Notes under the pieces: model-generated
Database searches by the model: none
What the model saw: the letters and a program-made list of their open reading frames with translations, nothing else
Told to the model about the DNA's origin: nothing
Program-made: the position numbers and the translations under genes
Part shown: positions 11,268 through 20,784 of the stretch, piece by piece
Layout: each line of letters opens with the position of its first letter
Numbering within the stretch: position 1 is the stretch's first letter
Assembly: GCA_958510825.1 (NCBI GenBank)
Contig: OY294054.1
Coordinates: forward strand, 6,867,683 to 6,931,682
Reading direction: 5' to 3'
Length of the DNA stretch: 64,000 nucleotides
Source of the DNA: Brachypterus glaber
Lineage: Eukaryota > Arthropoda > Insecta > Coleoptera > Kateretidae

Positions 11268-11945
11268 GCCGTGAGGTTTGGTGGCAAAATATGGGATAGG
11301 CTATAAAAAAATTCATTAAATCTTGTCAAATTTGCCAGATGGCAAAGTCCGGACCATTACCAAATCCCCCGTTTCAGGCTATAATTCCTGAGGCGCCGAA
11401 TGAACATATTGTTGGATTTATACGGGCCCTTACCAAAGTCCCGGGGGTCTGTAGAGTACATTTGTGTGGTGCTTGATGTATTCACAAAATATGTCACATT
11501 ATATGCACTAAAAAATGCAACCACTGAATCCATTTTAAGGAAACTTCAGAGTGACTACTTCGTGAAACATTCGGTACCAAAACGTTTGCTTACAGACCAC
11601 GGGACACAGTTACAAATGGGGAAAAAACCTTTTTTGCCCTTAAGGGAGGTTATTGATTTGCAGAGCAGCTGGACAATTCAGATCACCATATAAGAATTTT
11701 TTGGCTAAGGAAAGTCTCCTTCTAAGTGCAACTCGTCGAAACCTTCGTTCCTTTAAAAATCCAGTGGCAAAGTTTGAGGTCGGAGATGTCGTGCTGTTGA
11801 GGGCCAATCCTATTTCTTCAGCTTTGCAAGCCCATACAAAATAAAAAAAACTATTGATTTGCAAACCTACATCCTAGAGCATGTAGATTCTGAAACTGAA
11901 AGAGGAATGTTCCATGCCCATCATTTAAAAAAATTTAATGAGTAA
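11268..11945 (+). pseudogene. Gypsy-1 integrase core remnant, partly deleted
   Basis: The frame 11400-11693 carries the first two catalytic Asp regions of a Gypsy integrase: LDLYGPLPKSRGS...VVLDVFTKY and RLLTDHGTQL. The segment with the catalytic Glu is missing: after about 11620 the sequence jumps to the C-terminal region (FEVGDVVLLRANPIS, 11777-11815), then a terminal HAHHLKKFNE motif ending near 11945. The enzyme cannot be active. From 11946 to 12024 there is only a short noncoding leader to the 3' LTR. Confidence 0.8.
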
Positions 11946-12024
11946 AATTTGAGGTAATTATATAATTATTCAATTTACCTCGTTAAAACAAAAATTTCTA
12001 GTTTTACGAGTTAGGGGGGGTAGT

Positions 12025-12527
12025 TGTGACATAGAGAAATTAGCTATTGTAAATGTTAATTTAAATATCTTTCTTTTCCTAAAGTACAGTTAGTATAAGT
12101 GTATGCGCATGCGCCAAATGAAACACTTCAGTGAAATTTCAGTAACCTTGACATCTAGGAAATTTTAAGGTTACTAGGTCAACCTTCTTTTCAGTGACTT
12201 GCAGAAGTCACTTCATTTCATTTTCATTTCTTGATCTGGAATTATAGCAAGCATCCTGCAGAGTTATTAAATTATTTTATGATAAATAATTATTCTGGTG
12301 CAGGTAAGCCATTTTATTCATTGTATTTTTGCATTTTACTAATTAATTCATAATTTACAGCTATTAATTTTACATTTCACTGAAGTGTTCCAAACTAACG
12401 TTCGTGATCTGACTACGGCCAATAAATTGTTAAACTGGTACTCTTTTTTTCTTTCGAACCTTCCCTGAGAGAGATTAAAACCATTCCTGGCGCTCAACAA
12501 TACAATTCTAAGGTTTTGATCAACACA
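12025..12527 (+). repeat. Gypsy-1 3' LTR
   Basis: Full-length partner of 7129-7631, preceded by TTAGGGGGGGTAGT. It is followed directly by ATCT, which also precedes the 5' LTR, and then by LINE sequence that continues the interrupted RT. Confidence 0.9.
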
Positions 12528-12966
12528 ATCTTGTCTAATTTTACTTGAATTTTTATGCCATATTTATAAAAATAAAGAAAATTTTGTTTTGATAAAAGAT
12601 GCTCAATCTTTTCATATTCAACAAAGACGTTTAAAATTAACATATGATGGTTCACCTACCAGCTGGGGTTTAAACTCATACAATCGCCTTCTAGGTGATT
12701 TTAAAAATATAAATAGTTTTAATATATTTAAAAGAACTATAAAACATTTTTTATTGCAACAGTGCTTTTATTTGATCGAAGAGTTTAAAAAGTTTAAATT
12801 TTGAGCTTCTTTCATTGGTGTAGTCGTAAATTTTACTATTTATTTTATTTTGTTTTTATTTGTTACGTTGTGTTTTGACTGATAACTTATTATACCTTTG
12901 TATTCTTGACCTGTTCTAAAATATGACATGCATATTATATAGAATTGTATCTATAAATAAATAAAT
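12528..12966 (+). pseudogene. LINE RT C-terminal fragment B and 3' tail (right of Gypsy-1)
   Basis: Carries the end of LINE ORF2. 12589-12804 encodes a Lys/Phe-rich stretch with NRLLGDFKNINSFNIFKRTI, typical of the extreme C-terminus of CR1/Jockey-type ORF2. A 160-bp AT-rich 3' untranslated tail follows, ending in ATAAATAAATAAATAG at about 12950-12966. It is collinear with fragment A at 7000-7128, showing that Gypsy-1 cut one LINE copy. Confidence 0.8.
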
Positions 12967-12988
12967 AGTTATCAGTTTTTTGTAAATC

Positions 12989-13606
12989 GTAGACAACTGG
13001 ATTTTTAAAACGATAAATTTATTACCTATTCGGCAGGGGTTATTTTAACATTTATATACATAAAATGTGCAGTGGGAAATTTAAATGTGCAGTGGGAAAT
13101 AAATACAATTATCAGAGCATTTATCAAAAATATTACAAAAATAACAACAAAAATGTAATTTTTTTTAAAGATGCATTTTTGTACGCCTTTCCAATAAACA
13201 ATGGTTCGGCAGCCGACGGGTGGTAAAGTGATGGCAAATGATCGTCGCTTTTTGACGTCAGCCCGACGTTGGATCAACGTTGGATCGCCAGTCGGCAAAA
13301 TGATGGCAAATGATAATCAAAATACTACATCGGCCTAACGTCGGGCCGCCGTCGGCATCTGACTAAACGGCCTAACAGTGGCATATCATCGCACTTTGGA
13401 TCACTGCTCACGATTATGCCGCCGTTTAGCCGATTATTTATTTTTTTACTCATAATTATTTTGTTTTGCAATTTTTTTAGTAGTTGTGTATCTAGATTTT
13501 CTGATCAGATTACAGGTCAGCCATTACCAAATTAAGTACTTTTGTGCAACATTAGATGGCGCCACCAATTGTACGCTCTGACTACACCGCTGTGCCGACG
13601 GTCAGG
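12989..13606 (-). repeat. Repeat A, copy 1
   Basis: About 620 bp, found again in reverse orientation in three pieces at 53791-54058, 56971-56979 and 61866-62167. Shared words include CCGACCGTCGGCA, CGGCTAAACGGC, AGCAGTGATCCAAAGTGCGA, GGCCCGACGTTA, ATTGTTTATTGGAAAGGC and AACCCCTGC(C/T)GAATAGGTAAT. CGTCGG words recur several times within it. No coding capacity was seen. It is probably a non-autonomous element, class unknown. Positions 13607-13950 hold AT-rich sequence; 13607-13655 recurs inverted at 42675-42722. Confidence 0.75.
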
Positions 13607-13950
13607 CTATTGGAAGGAATATAAACAAACATATCCAGTTTTTCATTTTATTGCACCAATAAATTAGAAACAAAAAAAAAACAATTTTAGTAATAATCTA
13701 ATACAGCAAACAATTGCTTATGATTTACAAGAAAATTTAGAAAAAGAAAAAGTTAATAAAAATATTAAACTAAGGGAACAAATTACGGCATTAAAATTCC
13801 AAATTGCAAAATAAAAATGAAAAAAGTTAATTTAGAACTGCAACACAATTTTGTAAATTACAAAATAATAAATAAAGTTTCAGGTATATTAAAAATTACA
13901 AAATTTTATTATATTTTTTAGACAGTCGTTAATTTTTGGTATATCCTTTT

Positions 13951-14095
13951 TACATTACATTACATTACATTTTGTTTAACCTCGTACTATTCTACTTAAT
14001 TAAGCGTCCCCTAAGTCCAGGACTTGCGTGGGCTAGTAGTAGAGGGAACCACCAGCTTTAATTGACTTTCGAACTAATTTATAGGGAGTGTCCGC
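13951..14095 (-). repeat. SINE copy 1, 3' part
   Basis: The 3' body and tail (TACATTACATTACATTACAT, a pentanucleotide repeat on the far end) of a tRNA-derived SINE on the minus strand. Gypsy-2 separates it from its tRNA-like head (18710-18850). It shares GGGCTAGTAGTAGAGGGAA and AAGTCCAGGACTT with the copy at 63768-64000, and the reverse-complement words with the copy at 54537-54750. Confidence 0.8.
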
Positions 14096-14259
14096 TGTTA
14101 TGTAGTTGTAAGTTTTTAGTTATCTAATGAGATTTTGATCAGATGACTTTGTAGCCAACTTCAGATCAATCACTTAGACTAACCTCACCTGTCACGTTTT
14201 TATACAATAAACTATTTCTAAGTCTTTAACATAATTTATTGAACCCTATAAACATAACA
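14096..14259 (+). repeat. Gypsy-2 5' LTR
   Basis: 164 bp, TGTTATGTAG...AACATAACA. It contains TTTTATACAATAAAC, where a TATA-like word and an AATAAA signal overlap. A very short LTR for a Gypsy element. Confidence 0.93.
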
Positions 14260-14381
14260 TGGCGCTGCCGCAGTGGTACGTGATGTCTGATTAGTTATTT
14301 TGTGAAAAAAATAACCTGAACTGTCCAAACGAAAATACGAAAAAGTGAGGTTAGAAACATTAAGACACGTGCAAAAAAAAC

Positions 14382-15647
14382 ATGGAATTCCTTAAACAAC
14401 CGAAACCCATGGTGTTGGAAGGTGATGTAGCTCTTAATTGGAGGAAATTTAAACAAAATTTTAACCTGTATATGACTGCAACTGGTGCAGACCAGAAAGA
14501 ACAGAAAGTCCAGGCAGCCGTACTTCTACATACAATAGGAGATGGTGTCCTAGATATAATTGATACATTGGGCCTGACAGAAGCTGACAAACAAAATAAG
14601 GTAAAGCTACTTACAGAACTAGAGAACTACTTCATTCCTAAGACCAACATAAGTGTTGAGAGACATAAATTTAACTCTCGTATTCAGCTTTCTACTGAAA
14701 ATTTTGATTCATTCTTGAAAGATTTACGAAGCATAGCTTCTTCCTGTGAATATGGAGCCCTGAAATATAGCCTGATTAAAGATAGAATAGTTTGTGGCCT
14801 GTACGATAAAAGAACAAAAGACAGATTGCTACGAGAAGACGAGTTAACATTAGACAAAGCAATAACTATTTGTAAAGCTGCTGAACTAACAGAAATACAT
14901 ATTCAGAACCTACTAGAAGAGAAACCTGTTAATGAAATAAAAAATTCGAAAAAGAAAAATAACGATACCCAGCAAACACAGGCACGTTGGCTGACAAAAC
15001 CGGGTCCAAGCCGATATAATCAAGAATTTCAGCCAGGTGGCAATCAAAATGAGAAGAAAGATTATAACCAAGGCAGATCCAATCAGCAGAACCAACGTTC
15101 AGGAGGGTACCAGATGTGCAAGTATTGTGGATATGCTAGAACACATAGAAGTTGTCCAGCCTTCGGTAAGATTTGTGCATATTGTAAGAAGCAGAATCAT
15201 TTTGCCCAGGTATGTTTGAATAAAAAGACTGTACATGCTTTTGAAAAAGAAGAAAAGACTGAAAATAATGATTTTATGTTGGGTACTTTAGACAATAATA
15301 ATAGTAGGGGTATAGAATGGTTTGAAAATATTTTTTTACCAGATTTAAGAAAAGTTTTAAGGGTTAAGCTAGATACTGGGGCTCAAGTTAATGCAATTCC
15401 TGTAGAAATTTTTAAAAATTTAAATTTAAAAGGTCAGTTGAGACCTTGTTCATATAATTTGACAAATTATACTGTAACAAAAATTAAAATTTTTGGTAGA
15501 GTCATATTAAAAGTAAAATATAAAAATAATCAGTATGCTCTTGAGTTTGTAGTAGTAGAAAACGGGTGTCCCATTCTAGGTTTAGATTCAATTTCAGAAT
15601 TAAATATAATAAAAAGGTTAGATATTGTGAATCATAGTAAGAAGTAG
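14382..15647 (+). CDS. Gypsy-2 Gag-protease polyprotein
   Basis: 421-codon intact frame starting about 120 bp after the 5' LTR. Residues about 1-180 are the Gag capsid region (NWRKFKQNFNLYM, YFIPKTNISVERHKF, SLIKDRIVCGL). A Gln/Asn-rich linker follows, then two Cys/His zinc-binding segments at about 246-277 (CKYCGYARTHRSC and CAYCKKQNHFAQVC). The retropepsin active site is LDTGAQVNAIP at about 330-340, closing with CPILGLDSI. Gag packages the element RNA and the protease matures the polyprotein. RT follows in the -1 frame after a short gap with stops, so Pol may need frameshifting or this copy has a small indel at about 15640-15650. Confidence 0.85.
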   Translation: MEFLKQPKPMVLEGDVALNWRKFKQNFNLYMTATGADQKEQKVQAAVLLHTIGDGVLDIIDTLGLTEADKQNKVKLLTELENYFIPKTNISVERHKFNSRIQLSTENFDSFLKDLRSIASSCEYGALKYSLIKDRIVCGLYDKRTKDRLLREDELTLDKAITICKAAELTEIHIQNLLEEKPVNEIKNSKKKNNDTQQTQARWLTKPGPSRYNQEFQPGGNQNEKKDYNQGRSNQQNQRSGGYQMCKYCGYARTHRSCPAFGKICAYCKKQNHFAQVCLNKKTVHAFEKEEKTENNDFMLGTLDNNNSRGIEWFENIFLPDLRKVLRVKLDTGAQVNAIPVEIFKNLNLKGQLRPCSYNLTNYTVTKIKIFGRVILKVKYKNNQYALEFVVVENGCPILGLDSISELNIIKRLDIVNHSKK

Positions 15648-16588
15648 AAGAGAAGTTTAACATAGAAGATTATGATTTATTTAGCGGTATAGGAAAAATC
15701 AAGATGGAACCAATTGATTTTAAGCTGAAAGAGGGGTATGTTCCAAAAGTTGTCCCATGTAGAAAAATCCCATTTCAACTAGAAGAGAAATTGAAAGCAG
15801 AATTACAGAAAATGTGTGATCAGGGTATCATAACCAAGATGGATGTCAATGAACCTACCGAATTCGTAAACCCCATAACTCTAGTAACCAAACCCAATGG
15901 TGACCTAAGAATTTGTTTAGATCCTTAGAGTTTGAATGAGTCCATTTATAGAGAACATTATGACTTTCCGACATTTGAAGAAATTACTCATGATATGGCG
16001 GGAGCTGAAGTTTTTTCGATTCTGGATGAGTTTAAAGGATTCTGGATGATACTGTTATCTGAAGAAGCATCTAAATTAACTACGTTTGCCACACCATATG
16101 GGCGGTTTAGATTTAACAGATTAGCATATGGACTTAAAAATGCTCCGGAAATTTTTCACAGGGTTATGGCGGAAATATTTGAAGGTATACCGAATTTAAA
16201 AATATATCTTGATGATATAGTGGTATTTTCGAAGAATAAAGAAGAACACGAACAGATTTTAAAAAAGATTTTTGATAGAGCGTTAGAAAAAGGAATAAAA
16301 TTTAACAAAAATAAATCCAAATTTTTTGTATCAGAGGTAAGATACATAGGGCACATTTTGAGCAAAAATGGAATAAAAATTGACCTTGATAAAGTGGAAG
16401 CTATTCAGCAAATCAAACCACCTGTAGACAAGAAAGAATTAAGTAGATTTTTAGGCATGTTGACCTATGTTTCGAAGTTTATTCCTAACCTTTCTCAATT
16501 AACGGTCAAGTTAGGAGAAATCATGAGAAAAGACAATTTATTTATGTGGACAGAAGTACCTCAGCAAGAATTTGAAAAATTAAAATAA
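15648..16588 (+). pseudogene. Gypsy-2 reverse transcriptase
   Basis: Pol continues from about 15652 in one frame with an in-frame TAG at 15926-15928 and a TAA at 16586-16588. Motifs seen are the RT entry FVNPITLVTKPNGDLRICLDP; FSILDEFKGFW with the first catalytic Asp (the usual A-S-G replaced by E-F-K); FNRLAYGLKNAPEIF; and KIYLDDIVVFSKN, the YLDD box. The thumb region has VRYIGHILSKNG and FLGMLTYVSKFIPNL. The two stops are the only obvious lesions in this domain, consistent with the young age suggested by the LTRs. Confidence 0.88.
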
Positions 16589-16945
16589 ATTATGATGCAA
16601 GCTCCAATTTTACAATTTTTTAACGAGAAAATACCCATTGTTCTATCTGTAGACAGCTCAAAAGACGGAATGGGGACAGTGATATTACAAAGAGGCCTGT
16701 GGCTTATGCGTCGAAAACACTGACACCTGCGCAGCAGAATTATGCGCAGATTGAAAAAGAAATGCTGGCAATCACATTTGGATGCCAGAGATTTCATCAG
16801 TACATATATGGAAAAAGATTTCTAGTGGAAAGTGACCACAAACCATTGGAAATAATCTTCAAGAAACCTATCAATAAATGTCCTTTGCGTTTACAAAAAA
16901 TGTTACGATTTTGAAGTAAAATACAAACCTGGCGCACAATTATTC
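16589..16945 (+). pseudogene. Gypsy-2 RNase H, frame-shifted
   Basis: Begins after the TAA at 16586 with QAPILQFFNEK and VLSVDSSKDGMG (catalytic Asp). Near 16697 the frame shifts, and the domain continues at 16699-16914 with VAYASKTLTPAQQNYAQIEKEMLAI (catalytic Glu) and VESDHKPLEIIF (catalytic Asp). A second shift near 16905 returns to the RT/integrase frame at YDFEVKYKPGAQ. It would degrade the RNA strand during reverse transcription if intact. Confidence 0.85.
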
Positions 16946-18451
16946 TTGGCAGATGCATTATCCCGAACTAGTTATGAAGATAAAAATTTTGATGTGAACG
17001 AAAATGAAATAGAAGCCCAAATAAATATTATTAATTTTGAGAACAAAGTAAGCCCAGAAAAATTTCAGAAAATAGCAGAAGAAACCAAGAATGATCCTGA
17101 GTTACAAAAATTAAGAAAAAATATAGAAGAGGGATGGCCGAACCAGAAAAATCAAGTATATGCAGAGATAAGACATTATTGGAACTACAGAGATGAACTA
17201 GTGCAAATAAAAGGAGTAATATATAAAGGAAATCAAATAGTAATACCGAAAAAGATGAGAGAAGAAATGCTTAAAAGATTACATTATCATCACATGGGAA
17301 TAGAAAAAACAAGACTTAGAGCAAATGAAACAATCTATTGGCCGTTCATAAACAAAGAGATAGAGGATCTAGTGGGAAATTGTCCTGCATGTTTAGTTTA
17401 TCAAAGGAAAAATCAAAAGGAGCCATTAATCAACAGAGAAGTTCCTAAGAGACCGTGGGAATTAGTAGCAGGTGATGTTTATTATTATATCCATAAAAAT
17501 TATTTAATATTAGTGGATTTTTACTCAAAATATCCAGAGATTTATCACTTGGAAAATATGACAAGTTACGCTTTAATAAGAGCAATGAAAGACATTTTTG
17601 CAAGACATGGAAAACCAGACGTATTTTTTAGTGATAATGGATCCAACTACGCAAGTTTGGAATTTAAAAAGTTTATGCAAGAGTGGGAAATCACGCATAA
17701 AACGTCTTCACCAACTTATGCTCAAAGCAATGGCTTAATAGAACGTCACATTCAAACGATTAAAAATCTTATAAAGAAACCGGATTATGATAACATAGAT
17801 TTTTATTTATCGTTATTGGAATACAGAAATACACCAGTGGGAAGAAATTTACCCACACCAGCACAGTTGTTATTCGGACGGAGATTGAAAGGACATTTAC
17901 CAGTCAAAGAAAATTTACTACAGCCCAAAATTTCATCACAAAATTATAATAAAGTTTTACAAAACCGGCAGGAACAACAAAAATACTATTATGATTCACA
18001 TGTTAAAAACCTTCCAGAATTTAAAGTTCAAGATAAAGTAATGGTAAATTTTGATAAAATCTGGGAACCGGGGATCATAGTAGAGGTAGACAAATCGAGA
18101 CCTAGAGCATATTTCGTAAAAATTTTTAAAACCGGCAATATTCTAGTTAGAAACCGACGTTTTCTAAGAAAATTTGATCAAGATAATTTTAAACTTAAAA
18201 ATCAAAACCTTTATGATCAAATTATGGAACAATTTCTTAACAAGGATCAAAAATTAAACAATAGACAAACGGATAATTATATAGTAACTGATAATTCAGA
18301 GGAAGTAAAAAGGGGAGAAAAAATAAAGACTACTGAAAATGAAAATATCAGCCATACCAATAATAATAATTCTAGCCATACCAATAATAACAATTTTAGC
18401 CGATCAGGCAGAGTTATAAAAAAACCAAAATATTTAAACGATTATGTCTAG
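16946..18451 (+). CDS. Gypsy-2 integrase
   Basis: 501-codon open frame. It starts in the RNase H-integrase tether (ADALSRTSYED). The HHCC zinc domain has His near residue 113-116 (LHYHHMGIEKTRLRA) and Cys at about 146 and 149 (CPACLVYQ). The catalytic triad is D177 (AGDVYYY), D230 (FSDNGSNY) and E266 (SNGLIERHIQTIK), with exactly 35 residues between the second Asp and the Glu. The C-terminus has FKVQDKVMVNFDKIWEPGII and a basic SRSGRVIKKPKYLNDYV tail shared with Gypsy-3. It inserts element cDNA into chromosomal DNA. The ATG may be fortuitous, as the protein is normally cut from Pol. Confidence 0.9.
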   Translation: MADALSRTSYEDKNFDVNENEIEAQINIINFENKVSPEKFQKIAEETKNDPELQKLRKNIEEGWPNQKNQVYAEIRHYWNYRDELVQIKGVIYKGNQIVIPKKMREEMLKRLHYHHMGIEKTRLRANETIYWPFINKEIEDLVGNCPACLVYQRKNQKEPLINREVPKRPWELVAGDVYYYIHKNYLILVDFYSKYPEIYHLENMTSYALIRAMKDIFARHGKPDVFFSDNGSNYASLEFKKFMQEWEITHKTSSPTYAQSNGLIERHIQTIKNLIKKPDYDNIDFYLSLLEYRNTPVGRNLPTPAQLLFGRRLKGHLPVKENLLQPKISSQNYNKVLQNRQEQQKYYYDSHVKNLPEFKVQDKVMVNFDKIWEPGIIVEVDKSRPRAYFVKIFKTGNILVRNRRFLRKFDQDNFKLKNQNLYDQIMEQFLNKDQKLNNRQTDNYIVTDNSEEVKRGEKIKTTENENISHTNNNNSSHTNNNNFSRSGRVIKKPKYLNDYV

Positions 18452-18545
18452 GGTAACTTAACATAACTTCACATAAGTAAACATAGCATAATGGAACTAT
18501 AACTTATAGGTGATATGTATTTATTTAGGAATAAAAAAAAGGAGA

Positions 18546-18709
18546 TGTTATGTAGTTGTAAGTTTTTAGTTATCTAATGAGATTTTAATCAGATGACTTT
18601 GTAGCCAACTTCAGATCAATCACTTAGACTAACCTCACCTGTCACGTTTTTATACAATAAACTATTTCTAAGTCTTTAACATAATTTATTGAACCCTATA
18701 AACATAACA
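18546..18709 (+). repeat. Gypsy-2 3' LTR
   Basis: 164 bp, partner of 14096-14259. It is preceded by the polypurine tract and followed by TCCGC and the rest of the split SINE. Confidence 0.93.
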
Positions 18710-18850
18710 TCCGCTTCACTTACGACTTCGCCAAATTTCAATTATTAATTAACTGAAAAAGGCAAATTGGCGCCGGTGAGAATCGAACTCACGCTATTTG
18801 TGTAGTAAACTCGCCAAGTAGGACGCGGTAGTCCACTACACCAATCCTCC
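18710..18850 (-). repeat. SINE copy 1, tRNA-like head
   Basis: On the minus strand the head begins at 18850. It has a pol III A-box-like TGGTGTAGTGG and a B-box-like GAGTTCGATTCTC about 50 bp apart, followed by ACCGGCGCC and a SINE body with CTTTTTCAGTTAATTAATAA. The anticodon region does not fold obviously, so I do not call a tRNA gene. It joins 13951-14095 across Gypsy-2. Confidence 0.85.
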
Positions 18851-19000
18851 CATTTAAATCCGATAGCCTTTTAGAACCTACTTGCAAGTAGGTTCCGATA
18901 GAATATCGGATTTAAAAGGGCGTCCATTTAAATCCGATAGCTATCGGAACCTACATGAAAAGGTATCCATTTAAATCCGATAGTCTATCGCAATCTAGTT
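18851..19000. repeat. Hairpin repeat P (ATTTAAATCCGATAG family)
   Basis: Three copies of ATTTAAATCCGATAG alternate with their complement (CCGATAGAATATCGGATT) and with the palindrome ACCTACTTGCAAGTAGGT. The same family forms longer hairpins at 27304-27480 and 27895-28250. SINE copy 1 appears to have inserted into a copy: GGTATATCCTTTT precedes the SINE at 13950, and the same word precedes this repeat at 27880-27897. Confidence 0.75.
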
Positions 19001-19052
19001 ATGGAGATAAAACAAAAGAAAATCGCGAATTTTATATGTTAGTGCAGTAAAA

Positions 19053-19396
19053 ATGACATATTATGCAGCCGTGTATTTTGAAGAGAACAAATAATTTGTA
19101 ATAAAAAATGTTGAAGAGATTAAAAAATTGGATAAAAATAACATAGATCCAAATAAAAAATATAGAATAAAAGAAGGCCCATAGAAGCGGGATTTCGTAA
19201 TGTGCACCGGCGGTAAGTATAAACATTTATTCAAAAATTACATGTACATAATATATTTTTGTTTGGATTTGTAGAAGATAAAGACAAATTACTTACTCAT
19301 AAAAGAATAAGAACTCCGCCAGGGAAAATAAGGGCGCCGGAAACTAAATCTGAAGTGGATAATCTAACAAATCCAGCAGATGTATCTTTTGAGAAA
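19053..19396 (+). pseudogene. Two exon-like coding blocks of an unrecognised host gene
   Basis: Block 1 (19053-19212) starts with ATG and translates to an acidic/basic host-like peptide (MTYYAAVYFEENK, then NVEEIKKLDKNNIDPNKKY, then FVMCTG). It has two in-frame stops (TAA near 19092, TAG near 19183) and ends at a consensus donor GTAAGT (19213). Block 2 (19275-19396) follows the acceptor TTTGTAG. It joins in phase (intron phase 1), encodes THKRIRTPPGKIRAPE and ends at another donor, GTAAGT (19397). Matched splice signals and preserved phase argue for a former host gene; the stops argue for a pseudogene or captured fragment. I do not recognise the family. Confidence 0.4.
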
Positions 19397-19764
19397 GTAA
19401 GTACCATTCTTTTCACATGTTTACTTATTTTTTTCTAATTGAAAGAGAAATTTAATTGATATGCATTGTATAAGAATACAGGGTTATTCTTTTAAATGGT
19501 TATTCTTTACAGTTTTTATGTCTATGTCAAAATTAATATTTGGTCAAAATTATTCTTTATATAAATTATTGATTAGATCATTATTATTATTAATTGATTA
19601 CTTTTATTTTTATGGTTTTTATGAAGAATGTGCAGGAATGAGGTATAAAACATTGAACACTGGATGAAATAAGGAATGGCTAAAAAATGTGAAGCACTGA
19701 AATTTATTGTAAATGATAACACTCCGTGGTATAAAACACCTACTTAATTGGGTCCCTAAAGAGT

Positions 19765-19765
19765 A

Positions 19766-19816
<51 letters not shown>

Positions 19817-19817
19817 A
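19765..19817. repeat. (TAAA)n microsatellite
   Basis: About thirteen tandem AAAT units. The 100 bp upstream (TGGTATAAAACACC, GGGTCCCTAAAGAG) could be a LINE 3' end with this tail, but no coding sequence supports that. From 19818 to 20784 I find no recognisable gene. One open stretch near 20195-20280 ends at a GTAAGT donor but is too short to judge. Confidence 0.8.
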
Positions 19818-20784
19818 TTTTAAATGGTACACCCCCTGTAACTTTTGGAATGGAATGAGATATAAACTTAAAATTTGGAATATTTATATCACGCAATAAA
19901 AACTATCACTTGACATATTGTTTAGTTTTCATCCTGTATATAGTAGATTTTGTCCCTTATGCGGACAAATATAAGGTTTCACGCGCATGACGTACTACCT
20001 GAAGTTGCTGCTTCAGGCGATATTTCAGTGTAATTTGAAGGAGTTCGTAAAACAGCACAGTCCGGAAAATACGTTAAATTCGTCAGGGGCGGAATACTCA
20101 CGCCACTATCGCTTCCAAAGAACAAAAATAACAATAGTTATTCGTAATGAATCACGCTATGAAAAATACATCCAATAAATAACATTTCGCGTAGAACGAG
20201 TTGCAAATAGGGCTTACGCCATTTCTCCGAGGAAACATCATCTTGGGCCCAAGTACAAGAAGACACCTGGAACAATACAAGTAAGTCCCTTTTGCCTTAC
20301 GTCACAAAGGTCCTTCGATAAAACACCCCAGCGGTTAACATTTTGGTCTTCGAGCCAAGGATAACTCTGAATTTTTGTTCTTTTGAAAAATTTAATTTTT
20401 TTCGCGGCATTTTTCGCCATTTTGTACTTTCGCTTAAAATTTAAGTTATTGTTTGTTTTTTAATTAAATTCAATATTTTTTTTCGCCTTTTACTATACCG
20501 TATAGTGCGGAAAAATTCAAAAATCAAGAGTATCACGTACTTTTGGAAAGTACACAAAATTTTGTTTTAATAAAATTTATAGACTTCGACTTATCAGTAA
20601 ATCCAGTTTTTTACCGTATTTTTATATTTGAAAGAGCTGTGAAAAGAACAATTTATTTTAAATTTATTTAGCATTGTAATTTTTAAAGATTAAAATCATA
20701 CAGGGTCCGCCTTATACGTGCTTTGAGGGAAATTCCAGGTGTCCTCTGAAGTTTTATTTTTCAGGCAGAGGAAATGCTCATTAG

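Larger units (their letters stand above)
7129..12527 (+). mobile_element. Gypsy-1: full-length but decayed Ty3/Gypsy LTR retrotransposon
   Basis: 5.4 kb element with two 503-bp LTRs (7129-7631 and 12025-12527) beginning TGTGACATAG and ending near ATCAACA(C/G)A. Flanks show a 4-bp target duplication ATCT (7125-7128 and 12528-12531). A primer-binding-like TGGCATCCCAACGAGTG lies at 7635-7651. A G-rich polypurine tract (AGGGGGGG) lies at 12013-12020, a few bases before the 3' LTR. Order is gag, protease, RT, RNase H, integrase, as in Ty3/Gypsy elements. Multiple frameshifts, and loss of part of the integrase, show that it is inactive. It was inserted inside the LINE RT gene. Confidence 0.9.
2505..12966 (+). 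mobile_element. LINE-1st copy: CR1/Jockey-type non-LTR retrotransposon, split by nested insertions
   Basis: A plus-strand LINE can be followed through ORF1 (2668-3273), an APE-type endonuclease (3610-4311), RT palm motifs (4945-5651), RT C-terminal fragment A (7000-7128) and fragment B (12532-12804), ending in an AT-rich 3' tail with TAAA repeats (about 12950-12966). It is interrupted by a MITE fragment (5704-5801), an 815-bp palindrome (5924-6738) and complete Gypsy-1 (7129-12527). Many stops and frameshifts show that it is dead. The 5' boundary is uncertain; 2505 marks where sequence upstream of ORF1 becomes distinct. Clade (CR1 versus Jockey) was judged by motif style only. Confidence 0.75.
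14096..18709 (+). mobile_element. Gypsy-2: young Ty3/Gypsy LTR retrotransposon
   Basis: 4.6 kb element with two 164-bp LTRs that differ at a single position by my reading (G/A in GATTTT(G/A)ATCAG). A perfect 5-bp target duplication TCCGC flanks it (14091-14095 and 18710-18714). The putative primer site TGGCGCTGCCGCAGTGG starts directly after the 5' LTR at 14260. The polypurine tract AAAAAAAAGGAGA (18533-18545) abuts the 3' LTR. It encodes Gag-protease and Pol, with two in-frame stops and a frame excursion in Pol, so this copy is inactive although recent. It is related to Gypsy-3 (45001-50409). Confidence 0.93.

Noticed and set aside
18710..18850. Functional tRNA gene
   Set aside because: Only A and B boxes are tRNA-like; the acceptor and anticodon arms do not pair and the same sequence occurs as a SINE head elsewhere.
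20180..20290. Third exon-like block ending at GTAAGT near 20281
   Set aside because: Open for only about 30 codons, without a convincing acceptor and without homology I can recognise.
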